A DNA stretch of 64,000 nt from an uncultured bacterium (GTDB lineage Bacteria; Vulcanimicrobiota; Xenobia; Xenobiales; Xenobiaceae): positions 14,096 to 78,095 of the forward strand of contig CAKTUZ010000011.1 of assembly GCA_934621605.1 (NCBI GenBank). The letters are read 5' to 3'. This document shows positions 1 to 8,192 of this stretch, in pieces. Made by a program: the position numbers and the translations under genes. Each line of letters opens with the position of its first letter. Position 1 is the stretch's first letter. Below the pieces are notes generated by a model. It was not told where the DNA came from and ran no database searches. It saw only the letters and a program-made list of their open reading frames with translations.

Positions 1-45
1 AGCTGGACTTTAGTTTCCAATTCACTCAGGCAGGAGGCGCTATGA
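1..45 (+). CDS. Possible 3' end of an upstream reading frame (partial)
   Basis: Frame 1 stays open from the window edge and stops with TGA at 43-45, so it would overlap the ATG of the next gene in an ATGA junction. That geometry is typical of translationally coupled genes. The upstream partner of a feoC-like gene is usually feoB, but the 14 visible residues are too few to recognise any family. Confidence 0.3.
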   Translation, partial: SWTLVSNSLRQEAL

Positions 46-311
46 TTAAAGCTTTGTTGCGTTCTGTAGCTCAAGAAAAATCTTGGCCAGAAATTGCTTC
101 TGAGTTGGGCTGTTCAGTTCAAGTATTGGAAGCTATGCTCAATCAATTAGAGCAAGGTGGCTATCTAACGCGCCAGGGGAGCGGCTCTTCTCAGTGTGCT
201 CCCACTGCTTGCCAAGCTTGTCTTTATAAAAAGATGTGTGCTGCTAAAGCTAAAATTAACGTCTGGAGCCTGACTGAAAAAGGCCGCCAAGCTGCCGAAA
301 TGGCTGATTAA
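42..311 (+). CDS. feoC: FeoC-like winged-helix iron-transport regulator
   Basis: Small protein of 89 residues. Residues 1-48 read as a winged helix (SWPEIASELGCSVQVLEAML, then a QGGYLTR wing). A cysteine cluster follows at about residues 52-66 (QCAPTACQACLYKKMC), the arrangement expected for the Fe-S binding loop of FeoC-like proteins. FeoC accompanies the ferrous iron permease FeoB in the inner membrane and is thought to modulate it or sense iron. A good ribosome site (AGGAGG at 32-37) precedes the ATG, and an upstream frame ends across the start codon, which supports a feo operon. The 3' end and terminator are duplicated 1.7 kb downstream. Confidence 0.75.
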   Translation: MIKALLRSVAQEKSWPEIASELGCSVQVLEAMLNQLEQGGYLTRQGSGSSQCAPTACQACLYKKMCAAKAKINVWSLTEKGRQAAEMAD

Positions 312-382
312 CTTCGGCCTTGGATTTGCATAAAAAAGCACTTCTCGCCAGTTGCTAAAAGCTAAGCTGAGGAGTGCTTTTT
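290..382. repeat. 93-bp direct repeat, left copy (feoC 3' end plus terminator)
   Basis: This stretch matches 1994-2086 at 92 of 93 positions; the only difference is G at 372 against A at 2076. The left copy contains the last 22 bases of feoC and the following hairpin. Together the two copies bracket the AlbA_2 gene, so they look like the footprint of an insertion or of a Campbell-type recombination at the feoC end. Confidence 0.9.
332..382. terminator. Bidirectional Rho-independent terminator after feoC
   Basis: AAAAAAGCACTTCTC pairs with GAGGAGTGCTTTTT (one G-U pair) around a loop of about 22 bases, with A and T runs on both sides. It sits between convergent genes (feoC and the AlbA_2 gene) and can serve both strands. 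Confidence 0.8.
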
Positions 383-385
383 CTT

Positions 386-1723
386 TTATCTTTGCGGTAT
401 ATTGAGCTTATAGCATAAGTTGCGTCCACTGCCTTCTTTTCTAAGCAGGCCGCTTTCCGTCATGGTGCGTAAAAGATTTACAGCAGTTGCTTGGGAAATT
501 TGCAAAGCAGATTCGACATCTCTCCTTTTTAACGTATCGGTACCTTTAAATATATCAATTACTGCTTGAAATTTTTTATTGATTAAAGTTTGATTAACAG
601 CAGATTTTATAACTGGCATTGCTATTTTGTGAGTTTCTGCAAGGTAATTTGTATTAGGTAGAGTTACCTTAAAAGCATTGTTGCTAATTTCAATTTTTTC
701 TTTTTCCTCGCAATTTGCATAGTATTCTTTAATCCTTAATATTCCAGTCCCGTAAGCTTCAATTAGTTTCAAACGATAAAAAACATTAGCCAAATTTGGA
801 TTGCGAAAGGCTGATACGCCTAGCATAATATCGTTAAAAGAGATACCTCTTACTAATCCTCCTAAGTTTATAAATTCCAAGCGATCATCAAAGAGACTTA
901 TTAAAATAGGAGCGCTCATAGAATAATCGCGATGGACAACAGTATTTATAAGAGCTTCACGGACAGCTTCCGGAGGATAATCTCTGTGATCAATACGTTC
1001 CAAACCACTGAAAGTAGCTCTAGTTCTGTTGAATTTATCTATGTATTGAGCAGCTTGTCCTAATTGATCTAAAATAGAGCCTGATAATTCCTTTCTGTCT
1101 TTAAAAATAGATTTTTTACTACCTTCAAAAACCGCTAGTTTTATGCTATGGGTACATTGATCCGATAAAAGAAAACCAAGATTGGAAAACGTACCGTCAT
1201 CTTTTATAATCTTTAAAGTACGTTTCTGAGCATCGTTAAATTTTATTTTTTTCTTAGAAAAATATTTAGCTGCACTCTTAAAAGTTAATTGTTGGTTCAG
1301 CGATACTGCTTCTTCGTAACTGTCACCGCTGGTTTCTTTTATCATACTTATAATAGCTGTTTCCGAAGCTGGAGCAGAAGAAGCTCCATGTCTAACATAT
1401 ACGCCTTCAGGACGTATCCCTTTTCCGGCTATATAATATGGTCTATGAGTGCCTCGATAAACTTGGACAACGATAACTTTTTTTTGCGATATTTCTTCGA
1501 CATGACTATCAACGAACATAGTTACATCAGGACGAATACTATCACGAATCATGTTGTGAATACGCAATACAGTTTGATCAGGATTATCTACTCCTATAAC
1601 ACTACCATCATCGTTTAAGCCAATATAAATATTTCCGCCGTCAGTATTGGCAAAAGCTACAATGGCGTATTTTATATCATCTACATAGTCACGTTTAAAC
1701 TCGGTATGTTTGTCTTCCAACAT
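386..1723 (-). CDS. AlbA_2/Schlafen-type ATP-binding transcriptional regulator
   Basis: Protein of 445 residues with the layout of the RecG-like/AlbA_2 regulator family. The N-terminal AlbA_2 domain is at about 1-125 (TEFKRDY, then AFANTDGGNIYIGLNDDGSV). An HATPase_c_4-like region is at about 250-370 (AVREALINTVVHRDY, EAYGTGILRIKEYY). A C-terminal winged helix follows at about 385-445 (KRRDVESALQISQATAVNLL). Such proteins are cytoplasmic DNA-binding regulators, sometimes tied to stress or toxin-antitoxin loci; the target cannot be read here. It is the only gene inside the segment bounded by the 93-bp direct repeats, so it was probably acquired. The upstream DNA has several CTAATA/TATTAG motifs that could be autoregulatory sites. 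Confidence 0.8.
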   Translation of the reverse strand: MLEDKHTEFKRDYVDDIKYAIVAFANTDGGNIYIGLNDDGSVIGVDNPDQTVLRIHNMIRDSIRPDVTMFVDSHVEEISQKKVIVVQVYRGTHRPYYIAGKGIRPEGVYVRHGASSAPASETAIISMIKETSGDSYEEAVSLNQQLTFKSAAKYFSKKKIKFNDAQKRTLKIIKDDGTFSNLGFLLSDQCTHSIKLAVFEGSKKSIFKDRKELSGSILDQLGQAAQYIDKFNRTRATFSGLERIDHRDYPPEAVREALINTVVHRDYSMSAPILISLFDDRLEFINLGGLVRGISFNDIMLGVSAFRNPNLANVFYRLKLIEAYGTGILRIKEYYANCEEKEKIEISNNAFKVTLPNTNYLAETHKIAMPVIKSAVNQTLINKKFQAVIDIFKGTDTLKRRDVESALQISQATAVNLLRTMTESGLLRKEGSGRNLCYKLNIPQR

Positions 1724-1740
1724 TTATTTTTTTTCTCTTT

Positions 1741-1800
1741 CTAATAATTTTTCTAATATTATATAACATTAGAATATTAGCAAATTATTAGATAATCTAT
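1741..1800 (-). promoter_or_regulatory. Promoter/operator candidate for the AlbA_2 gene
   Basis: On the minus strand a perfect TATAAT lies at 1763-1758, about 35 bases before the ATG, with only a weak -35. The surrounding 60 bases carry at least four CTAATA or TATTAG hexamers in both orientations, which suggests binding sites for a dimeric repressor, possibly the adjacent regulator itself. This is inferred from sequence alone. Confidence 0.4.
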
Positions 1801-1993
1801 CAAGAGCGCCACTGCTTTTATAAAATCTTTAAATTGCAAATTAAATTGCGATATTAAGTTGTAAAAAAGCGGATCTGATGGAAAAATTTTCGCAAACCAT
1901 TTAGGAATCTGATGAAGAGAAGAGCCTGAAGTGATGGGATTTTAAGGGAACCTAACAAAATAGTCTTTATCTTAAGACATTCGATCCCCTTAT

Positions 1994-2086
1994 AGCTGCC
2001 GAAATGGCTGATTAACTTCGGCCTTGGATTTGCATAAAAAAGCACTTCTCGCCAGTTGCTAAAAGCTAAGCTGAGAAGTGCTTTTT
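1994..2086. repeat. 93-bp direct repeat, right copy (orphan feoC tail plus terminator)
   Basis: Second copy of 290-382. It contains the last codons of feoC with no gene body in front of them, followed by the same hairpin, here with a perfect AGCACTTCTC/GAGAAGTGCT stem at 2042-2081. The junction with unrelated sequence is sharp at 1994. The 270 bases between the AlbA_2 start and this repeat hold no convincing gene. Confidence 0.9.
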
Positions 2087-2093
2087 TATAAAA

Positions 2094-2128
2094 CGGCTTG
2101 TTGCCCGCAATTTGCATGCAGCAAGCCG
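2094..2128 (-). terminator. Terminator of the hydrogenase operon
   Basis: CGGCTTGTTGC (2094-2104) pairs with GCAGCAAGCCG (2118-2128) with one G-U pair. On the minus strand the hairpin is followed by TTTTAT and then by the T-rich flank of the repeat. It lies 19 bases past the hydrogenase stop codon. Confidence 0.75.
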
Positions 2129-2147
2129 CCTCGATATCTTACTTTAT

Positions 2148-3884
2148 TTACGATTTTTGTGGCATTTGCCAGCCGTTAACATCGGTATGTAAAAGGTGAT
2201 GTGACTTTTTAGACAAGGGTTTACCCAGATACTCTGCGTAAAGCGCCCGCACATCTGGATTCTCGTGGGAGAAGCGAAGTTCCGACTTGCGGTCGAGATC
2301 CCAAAGTACATTACCGCGGCGTTCTGCGCATTCTTCGCTGTCGTGGATCGGCTGGCCACCGCCACCGGCACAACCGCCTGGGCATGCCATGACTTCGACG
2401 AAATCATACCGCACACGGCCAGACTCGATTGCTTCCAGCAATTTTCTCGTGTTTGCCAGGCCGCTCACGACTGCCGTGCGGACAGTACCCGCACCTGGAA
2501 TTTCGAAGCTGGCTTCTTTCCAGCCTTGTATACCACGTACGGCTGAAAACGCATCCGGGTTAGGATTTTTACCTGTTACAAGATAATATGCACTGCGAAG
2601 CGCCGCATCCATTACGCCACCTGTGGCGCCGAAAATGACTGCCGCACCTGTGCCGGAGCCAAGCGGGGAATCGAAACTGCTCTCTTCCAATGCTGTCGGA
2701 TCAATCATGGAGCAACGTAGCATTCGCACCAATTCGCGTGTGGTGATAACGACGTCAACATCCGGATCGCCACAGGCGCTCTTCATTGTCGGAAGCTCGG
2801 CTTCCGCCTTTTTCGATGTACACGGCATGACAGAAATGACGCGGATATTCTTCGGATCGACGCCTATTTTTTCTGCAAAGTAACTCTTTGCAATGGCACC
2901 GAACATCTGTTGCGGTGATTTGGCTGTAGACAGATTCTTAGCAAATTGCGGGAACTGTCCTTTCACAAATCTTACCCAGCCAGGACAGCAGGAGGTGAAC
3001 ATCGGCCATGTATAGGCATCTCGGTGAGTAAAGCGTTCAACGAACTCACTGCCCTCTTCCATAATCGTAAGATCGGCACTGAAATTGGTGTCAAACACGT
3101 AATTGAAACCAAGTTGACGAAGTGCAGAGGCAAGCACACCTGGAGTTGCTTGCTCGGCGGTCAGCCCGAAATATTCTGCCCAGGCTGCGCGAACTGCGGG
3201 AGCAACTTGCACGATAGTGGTCAGCTTCGAATCGGAGAGCATACGGTAGACGCGATCGGTATCGTCGCGTTCCTCCAGCGCACCAACGGGACAGTGAGTT
3301 ACGCATTGACCGCAGTAAGTGCAAAGGGAAGTTGAAAGGTTGTCAGATTTAACTGGACCTACAGCTGTGCGAGAACCGGTTCCGACCAAGTCCCAGATAT
3401 GGACGCCCTGCATCTTATCGCAGACCTGTACACAGCGCATACACTTAACGCAGCGATTATCAAAGCGCAGAATCGGCGCAGAATAGTCAACAGTTGAGGG
3501 ACGCAGATTCTTCTGATAGGGAGCGCTGAGCAGATTATAATCGTTGGCAAGTTTCTGAAGCTTACAGTTGCCGCTGCGTGTACATTTGACGCAGTTTACA
3601 TCGTGTTGACTGAGCAGCAGCTGGAGGTTGACGCGGCGCGTCATACGAACTTTCTGAGATTTCGTATGGATGACCATGCCTTCGCTGACCATAGTATCAC
3701 AGGCAGCGACAAGCGTGTCCTGTCCCTCAAGCTCTACCATACAGAGACGGCAGGCGCCGATCTCGTTAAGATCTTTGAGGTAGCAGAGTGTTGGAATATC
3801 AATGCTCGCCGTGCGTGCTGCGTCCAGGATACTTGTGCCCTCCGGTACGCTAACGGTTTTATTGTCAATAACAAGTGTTACCAT
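2148..3884 (-). CDS. hydA: [FeFe] hydrogenase catalytic subunit (HydA/HndD type)
   Basis: Complete 578-residue [FeFe] hydrogenase of the M3 modular type. It has an N-terminal [2Fe-2S] domain (C34, C45, C48, C62), a His-Cys3 cluster (H94, C98, C101, C107), and two [4Fe-4S] clusters (C145/148/151/155 and C188/191/194/198). The H-cluster domain carries all three signatures: TSCCPGWV at 297-304, MPCTSKK at 353-359 and MACPGGCAGGGGQP at 499-512. It makes or oxidises H2 in the cytoplasm with electrons from a partner flavoprotein. The partner is surely the gene just upstream, since the two overlap by 7 bases and an AGGGAGGA site sits inside the end of that gene. The operon is richer in G+C than both flanks, compatible with transfer or codon selection. 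Confidence 0.95.
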   Translation of the reverse strand: MVTLVIDNKTVSVPEGTSILDAARTASIDIPTLCYLKDLNEIGACRLCMVELEGQDTLVAACDTMVSEGMVIHTKSQKVRMTRRVNLQLLLSQHDVNCVKCTRSGNCKLQKLANDYNLLSAPYQKNLRPSTVDYSAPILRFDNRCVKCMRCVQVCDKMQGVHIWDLVGTGSRTAVGPVKSDNLSTSLCTYCGQCVTHCPVGALEERDDTDRVYRMLSDSKLTTIVQVAPAVRAAWAEYFGLTAEQATPGVLASALRQLGFNYVFDTNFSADLTIMEEGSEFVERFTHRDAYTWPMFTSCCPGWVRFVKGQFPQFAKNLSTAKSPQQMFGAIAKSYFAEKIGVDPKNIRVISVMPCTSKKAEAELPTMKSACGDPDVDVVITTRELVRMLRCSMIDPTALEESSFDSPLGSGTGAAVIFGATGGVMDAALRSAYYLVTGKNPNPDAFSAVRGIQGWKEASFEIPGAGTVRTAVVSGLANTRKLLEAIESGRVRYDFVEVMACPGGCAGGGGQPIHDSEECAERRGNVLWDLDRKSELRFSHENPDVRALYAEYLGKPLSKKSHHLLHTDVNGWQMPQKS

Positions 3885-5713
3885 CTTTCCATCCTCCCTC
3901 CCTTGAAGATGCCATAGCCAAAGTGATCGCAGCGCAGGCAGCGAGCACTTTCCGCGCAGGCTTCCTCGTGCGTCATGCCATATTCAATATCTTCAAAGTC
4001 GCATTTGCGCTGTGCAGCCTCACGTTCTTTAGTGTTGATGCGACCACGCGCAGGACATACAGAAAGATGCGGCGCAGGGATTTCCACATCTGTGCGGATT
4101 TCATGATGGAAGCCGAGTTGTTCATCGATATTAGCTGCTGCAACTTTACCTGCCGCAATAGCACGGATGGCAGTAGCGGGGCCTGTAACACAGTCACCGC
4201 CAGCAAAGACGTTCTCCATATTGTCGATCTGACTGGAGCTTTCAGTCATAAATGTTCCCCTTCGAATTGGGATACCGGTTTGCTCAAAGCCAGCGATTTC
4301 TACGCCTTGTCCAATGGCAACAACGATAATATCGGCAGGGATGCGCTCTTCAGACAGATCTGCTTTCTCTGGACGTGGGCGGCCTGCTTTGTCGGCAAGA
4401 CCGATAATTTGCGGCTGCACCCAGAGAGCGGTTGCTTCGCCCGCTTCGTTTGCTTCAATGCGCACCGGTGCACAGAGTTCGCGGATTTCCGCGCCCTCAG
4501 CAATCGCGCCCTGTACCTCGTCGGGAAGAGCGGTCATATCCGTAATTCTTCGGCGATAGACGCAAGTCACGCTGTCAGCACCAAGGCGCACAGAACTTCT
4601 GGTGACATCCATGGCCACATTGCCGCCGCCAATAACTACGACATGCTTGCCGGTAAAGTCAGGCATTACATCGTCGCCGATAGCGCGCAGCATCTCAACG
4701 GCGGACATAACATTTTTGCTGTCTTCTCCCGGAATGCCGGTCTTTTTGTCCGTATGAGCACCGATGGCAACGTAAAGGCAGTCGTAATCTTTATGTAATT
4801 GCTCGAAGGAAATGTCTTTTCCGACAGTCACATTAGTATGTACTTCGACGCCGGAAGACAAAATAGAGTCGATTTCCGCATTAAGTTTTTCCCGCGGAAA
4901 ACGGTAAGCCGGAATACCATAGCGCAGCATTCCGCCAAGTTGTTTCCTCTCTTCAAAGATCGTGACGCTATGTCCCATAAGGCGCAGATAATATGCACAG
5001 GACAGACCGCTGGGGCCACCGCCGATAATAGCTACGCGTTTGCCGGTATCTTCTGCACAGGGAGGATTTGGCACATCGCCTGCGTGATCGACTGCGTAAC
5101 GTTTTAGTCCGCGAATATTGATAGGTGCATCGACCATATTGCGGCGGCAGCGCGCTTCACACGGATGCTCACAAATGTAGGCGCAGGAAGTAGGCATGGG
5201 ATTATCCTTGCGGATAAGGCGCACAGCGTCTGCATACCGTCCTTCACGCACAAGAGCAACATAACCGGGTACGTCTACACCGGCCGGACACAGCGATACG
5301 CAGGGAACCGGGTTCTGCAGCGAAGCAAGGCAGCGGTGGTGCTGCACATGATTCACGTAATCATCATAGAAGCCCTCGAAGCCGCTCAGAACCAATTGTG
5401 CCGCATCGCGTCCAATGGCGCAATCAGCAGAGGCGACAATCGCCTGCGCCGTTTTCTCAATGATTTCGATGGTTTGCATTGTGCCGGTGCCGTCGAGAAC
5501 TTCTCCCATCAGTGTGACAAGTTGGCCAAGTCCAATACGACAAGGCACACATTTGCCGCATGACTGTGCGTGGCAGAGTTGCAAAAATGTCAACGACATA
5601 TCGATGGGACATAATCCCGGAGGACTGGACGCGATTCTGCGCTCCATATCCTTGTACAGGCGATCTACAACCGTCTGCGCCTTGCTTGCAGTTTTAATAT
5701 CTAATCTGCTCAA
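3878..5713 (-). CDS. Hydrogenase-linked Fe-S flavoprotein: NuoF C-terminal module fused to a GltD/NfnB-like NAD(P) oxidoreductase
   Basis: A 611-residue fusion. Residues 30-125 are the NuoF C-terminal [4Fe-4S] module (SCGKCVPCR at 51-59, fourth Cys C98) without the FMN/NADH-binding core of NuoF. Residues 128-215 hold the GltD-type Cys pattern (C138, C142, C177, C181, C185, C189). Two Rossmann folds follow: GGGPSG at 231-236 for FAD and GGGNVAMD at 362-369 for NAD(P). The family tail CLRCD is near 592-596. It most likely passes electrons between NAD(P)H and the hydrogenase. The start is TTG, chosen because AGGAG lies 10 bases upstream and no ATG fits. No separate NuoE/HydC-like gene is visible upstream, so this may be a two-subunit enzyme. 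Confidence 0.85.
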   Translation of the reverse strand: MSRLDIKTASKAQTVVDRLYKDMERRIASSPPGLCPIDMSLTFLQLCHAQSCGKCVPCRIGLGQLVTLMGEVLDGTGTMQTIEIIEKTAQAIVASADCAIGRDAAQLVLSGFEGFYDDYVNHVQHHRCLASLQNPVPCVSLCPAGVDVPGYVALVREGRYADAVRLIRKDNPMPTSCAYICEHPCEARCRRNMVDAPINIRGLKRYAVDHAGDVPNPPCAEDTGKRVAIIGGGPSGLSCAYYLRLMGHSVTIFEERKQLGGMLRYGIPAYRFPREKLNAEIDSILSSGVEVHTNVTVGKDISFEQLHKDYDCLYVAIGAHTDKKTGIPGEDSKNVMSAVEMLRAIGDDVMPDFTGKHVVVIGGGNVAMDVTRSSVRLGADSVTCVYRRRITDMTALPDEVQGAIAEGAEIRELCAPVRIEANEAGEATALWVQPQIIGLADKAGRPRPEKADLSEERIPADIIVVAIGQGVEIAGFEQTGIPIRRGTFMTESSSQIDNMENVFAGGDCVTGPATAIRAIAAGKVAAANIDEQLGFHHEIRTDVEIPAPHLSVCPARGRINTKEREAAQRKCDFEDIEYGMTHEEACAESARCLRCDHFGYGIFKGGRMERW

Positions 5714-5784
5714 GGGGCTCTCACTCCTTCTGATCTCTGAATTCCTAATCCCCTCCCAGTGGTTCAGACATGTTGTTGATATTC

Positions 5785-6632
5785 CTGCTTCAAATACGTC
5801 TCTATAACTAAAGCCAGGGGCTTTACGGCACTTGCGGTAAGCGTAGCAGAAAATATCAAAGAAATATTCTTAAATCCTAATTCAAGCCTTTTTGAAGAGC
5901 CGGAAAATTTGCTTAAACAAGAAATGCGCGAGCCCGCTCTATACAATGCTGTCATTTTAGCTATTGCTAATGGCGCCTCTAAACTTTCGGAAATAGCTAC
6001 TAAAGTCGGCGAAACAACCGCCACTTGTCCGGTCTATTTGCGTAATCTTGTTTTGCTCGGTTTGGCAAAAAAAAGAGACTCCTTATGGAGAGACAGCCTA
6101 TGGAGAGACAGCCACTCGCAAGACTATTTATGCTCTTGAAGATAATATGTTTTGCTTTTAGTATCGTTTTGTGCTTAACAATAAATCCTTAATCGCTAGA
6201 GGAGCTGCCGATTTAGTCTTTAGGCGTATTGAGCCATATTTTTCTGAATATATGGGGCCAGTTTTTGAACAAATTTGTCAGCAATACCTTTGGTACTTAC
6301 TTTTGCAAGGTCGGCTTTCAATTGAATTTACCGAACTAGGCCGCTGGTGGGGCAACGATCCTATCGCTAAAAAACAAGCAGAAATAGATATTATGGGCGT
6401 TCAAGAGAAAAGCAAAGCCTTGTTTGCCGAATGTAAATGGATAAATGATAAAGTCGATCAGGAAGTATTGGAAACTTTAGTAAAGCGCAGCCACTTATTT
6501 AATTACGCGCAAGCACAGTTATTCTTATTTAGTAAAAGCGGCTTTACTCAAAAATGCGTCGATTTAGCCAAACAATTAGGCAATGTGTCGTTAGTTACTT
6601 TTGACGATATAGCTAAGGAGTTTGTGAAATAG
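5785..6632 (+). pseudogene. Broken DUF234-type AAA ATPase (C-terminal remnant)
   Basis: The reading frame can be stitched to give a product like the C-terminal half of archaeal-type ATPases with a DUF234 domain (ENIKEIFLNPNSSLFEEPEN, then EMREPALYNAVILAIANGAS, and after the lesions YRFVLNNKS). Lesions seen: the whole ATPase half with Walker motifs is missing at the 5' side; an A run of eight (6067-6074) shifts the frame by one; TATGGAGAGACAGCC is duplicated in tandem (6084-6098, 6099-6113); and TAG at 6159-6161 stands where the family has Trp in FWYRF. The last 153 codons remain open. It is adjacent to the start of the hydrogenase operon, so that boundary was probably formed by rearrangement. 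The left limit is uncertain by tens of bases. Confidence 0.8.
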
Positions 6633-6734
6633 AATTGTTTTTGCCTAAACGCAAGGGTTTTAAGTAAAAATAAGAGAAAAAATCTCATATATTACTATGT
6701 AATATGTAAAAATTGCTTTTTTAGGTAGTTAGAT

Positions 6735-7958
6735 ATGTTATGCCAGTTTACCGTAAAAAATTTTAAAAGTATACGTGATGAAGTCACTTTAGATATGCAA
6801 GCGGCTTCCATTTCTGAGCATACAGACAAAATTATCAAAGTGGGTGGAAAAGATAATCTTTTACCTGTAGCTGTTATTTACGGCCCTAATGGTGGTGGCA
6901 AATCTAACGTTTTGAAGGCTTTACATGCTTTAATTGCGAGAGTTGAGCTACCAATATTGGCTATAGGGCTTGGCAAAAAGGTTAATGGCGGCTATCATAT
7001 TGAGCCTTTTGCTTTCAGTAAAGAAACTGTGCAAAGTCCTACCGAGTTTGAATTGTTTTTTAGGACTAAGTTGGCAGAATATCGTTATCAGTTGGATGTT
7101 AAAGGAAATTATATCCAGCATGAACGCTTAGATCGCATGAAGTTGGAAACCAAACGTCGCTCATTTTTATTTGAAAGAGATGAAAATAAGATAGTATTGA
7201 AAGGCGATTTAGCTAAATTAAAAGTTAGCACCGATTTGTCTTCGGAAATGCCTTTATTAAGTTATTTGGGTATTACTTTTGGCAATAACGAAATAATTAA
7301 AGACGTTATCAATTGGTTTTTATTCAAGACACAAGTTTTCGATTACGGAAATCCGTTTTGGGAACAAACAGCTTTTGTACCTTCAACTGAAGAGGAAAAG
7401 AATAAAATTACAAAGTTAATGCAAGATATGGGACTTGATATAATTGATTTTAGAATGGAGACTGAAGGCAATAAAATAATAGATGTTTTTACAAAACATG
7501 TTGTTAATAATCACAAATTTGAGCTCAATTTAAAAGATGAATCAAGCGGCACCATAAAAATTTTTGGTATGTCTCCGTTGATTATAGACAGTTTAAATAA
7601 TGGTAAAACACTAATCATTGATGAATTAGATGCTAAGCTTCATCCGCTTTTATTGCGTTATGTTATAGAGTTATTTACCAGTATGGAAATAAATAAATAT
7701 GGTGCTCAGCTTATTTTTACTTCCCACGATCTCTCAACGATGAATGCGGATGTATTTAGGCGTGATGAAATTTGGTTTGTAGCTAAAGGTGAAGAACAAA
7801 ATTCCAAGCTTTATTCTTTAGTAGAATTTAAGACTGAAAAGGGAAAACACGCACGTAAAGATGCTAGATATGATAAGCAATATTTAGAAAGCAAGTACGG
7901 TGCCGATCCATATCTTAACAAGATTAACCAATTGGGGGAAATAGATTGTGGCTTTTAA
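6735..7958 (+). CDS. RloA/AbiLi-like AAA family ATPase (defence type)
   Basis: Intact 407-residue ABC-like ATPase of the RloA/AAA_21 group. It has an N-terminal FTVKNFKSIRDE strand, Walker A GPNGGGKS at 50-57, Walker B LIIDELD at 293-299 and the switch histidine in TSHD at 329-332. These ATPases work with a TOPRIM-like RloB partner in abortive-infection (AbiL-like) modules. The partner follows here, with its GTG overlapping the ATPase stop, but is cut to 43 codons. The DNA is very AT-rich (one 60-base line counted at 17 G+C) compared with the hydrogenase operon. Whether the ATPase keeps a function without its partner cannot be told. Confidence 0.85.
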   Translation: MLCQFTVKNFKSIRDEVTLDMQAASISEHTDKIIKVGGKDNLLPVAVIYGPNGGGKSNVLKALHALIARVELPILAIGLGKKVNGGYHIEPFAFSKETVQSPTEFELFFRTKLAEYRYQLDVKGNYIQHERLDRMKLETKRRSFLFERDENKIVLKGDLAKLKVSTDLSSEMPLLSYLGITFGNNEIIKDVINWFLFKTQVFDYGNPFWEQTAFVPSTEEEKNKITKLMQDMGLDIIDFRMETEGNKIIDVFTKHVVNNHKFELNLKDESSGTIKIFGMSPLIIDSLNNGKTLIIDELDAKLHPLLLRYVIELFTSMEINKYGAQLIFTSHDLSTMNADVFRRDEIWFVAKGEEQNSKLYSLVEFKTEKGKHARKDARYDKQYLESKYGADPYLNKINQLGEIDCGF

Positions 7959-8079
7959 AGATTCTTGGAAGAAGAAGCGTCGTCAAGGATGGATTAAGGA
8001 GAGGCGAGATCACTACATCTTTTGTGAAGGGAAATGCACAGAGCCTAACTATTTTAGCTGTTTAATTGGCAATTTTTAA
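7948..8079 (+). pseudogene. Truncated RloB (TOPRIM-like effector) remnant
   Basis: A GTG overlaps the end of the ATPase gene and opens a 43-codon frame that reads as the RloB N-terminus: basic KKKRRQGWIKERRDHY, then FCEGKCTEPNYF, matching the family EGxxTEPNYF motif with the catalytic Glu. After LIGNF it meets TAA, whereas RloB proteins run to about 200 residues. The sequence beyond 8080 shows no continuation in any frame, so the rest was deleted rather than frameshifted. Too short for automated calling but clear by context. Confidence 0.8.
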
Positions 8080-8192
8080 GTAGCTGACCATTTATGGGAT
8101 AGGATATAAACGCGGTAGATATAATATTTATCTGATATGTTTGCATAAATGCCAACAATTTATGTGATTTTATGGAGTTGAGGAAAAATAGT

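Noticed and set aside
1289..1618. Open frame on the plus strand inside the AlbA_2 gene
   Set aside because: Antisense shadow of a well-conserved coding gene; no ribosome site and no recognisable domain.
1854..2117. Minus-strand frame of 87 codons across the right repeat and terminators
   Set aside because: It reads through two terminator hairpins and the repeat; composition is not protein-like.
3875..4798. Long plus-strand frame opposite the hydrogenase partner gene
   Set aside because: Shadow produced by the higher G+C of the operon; the minus-strand protein has all family motifs.
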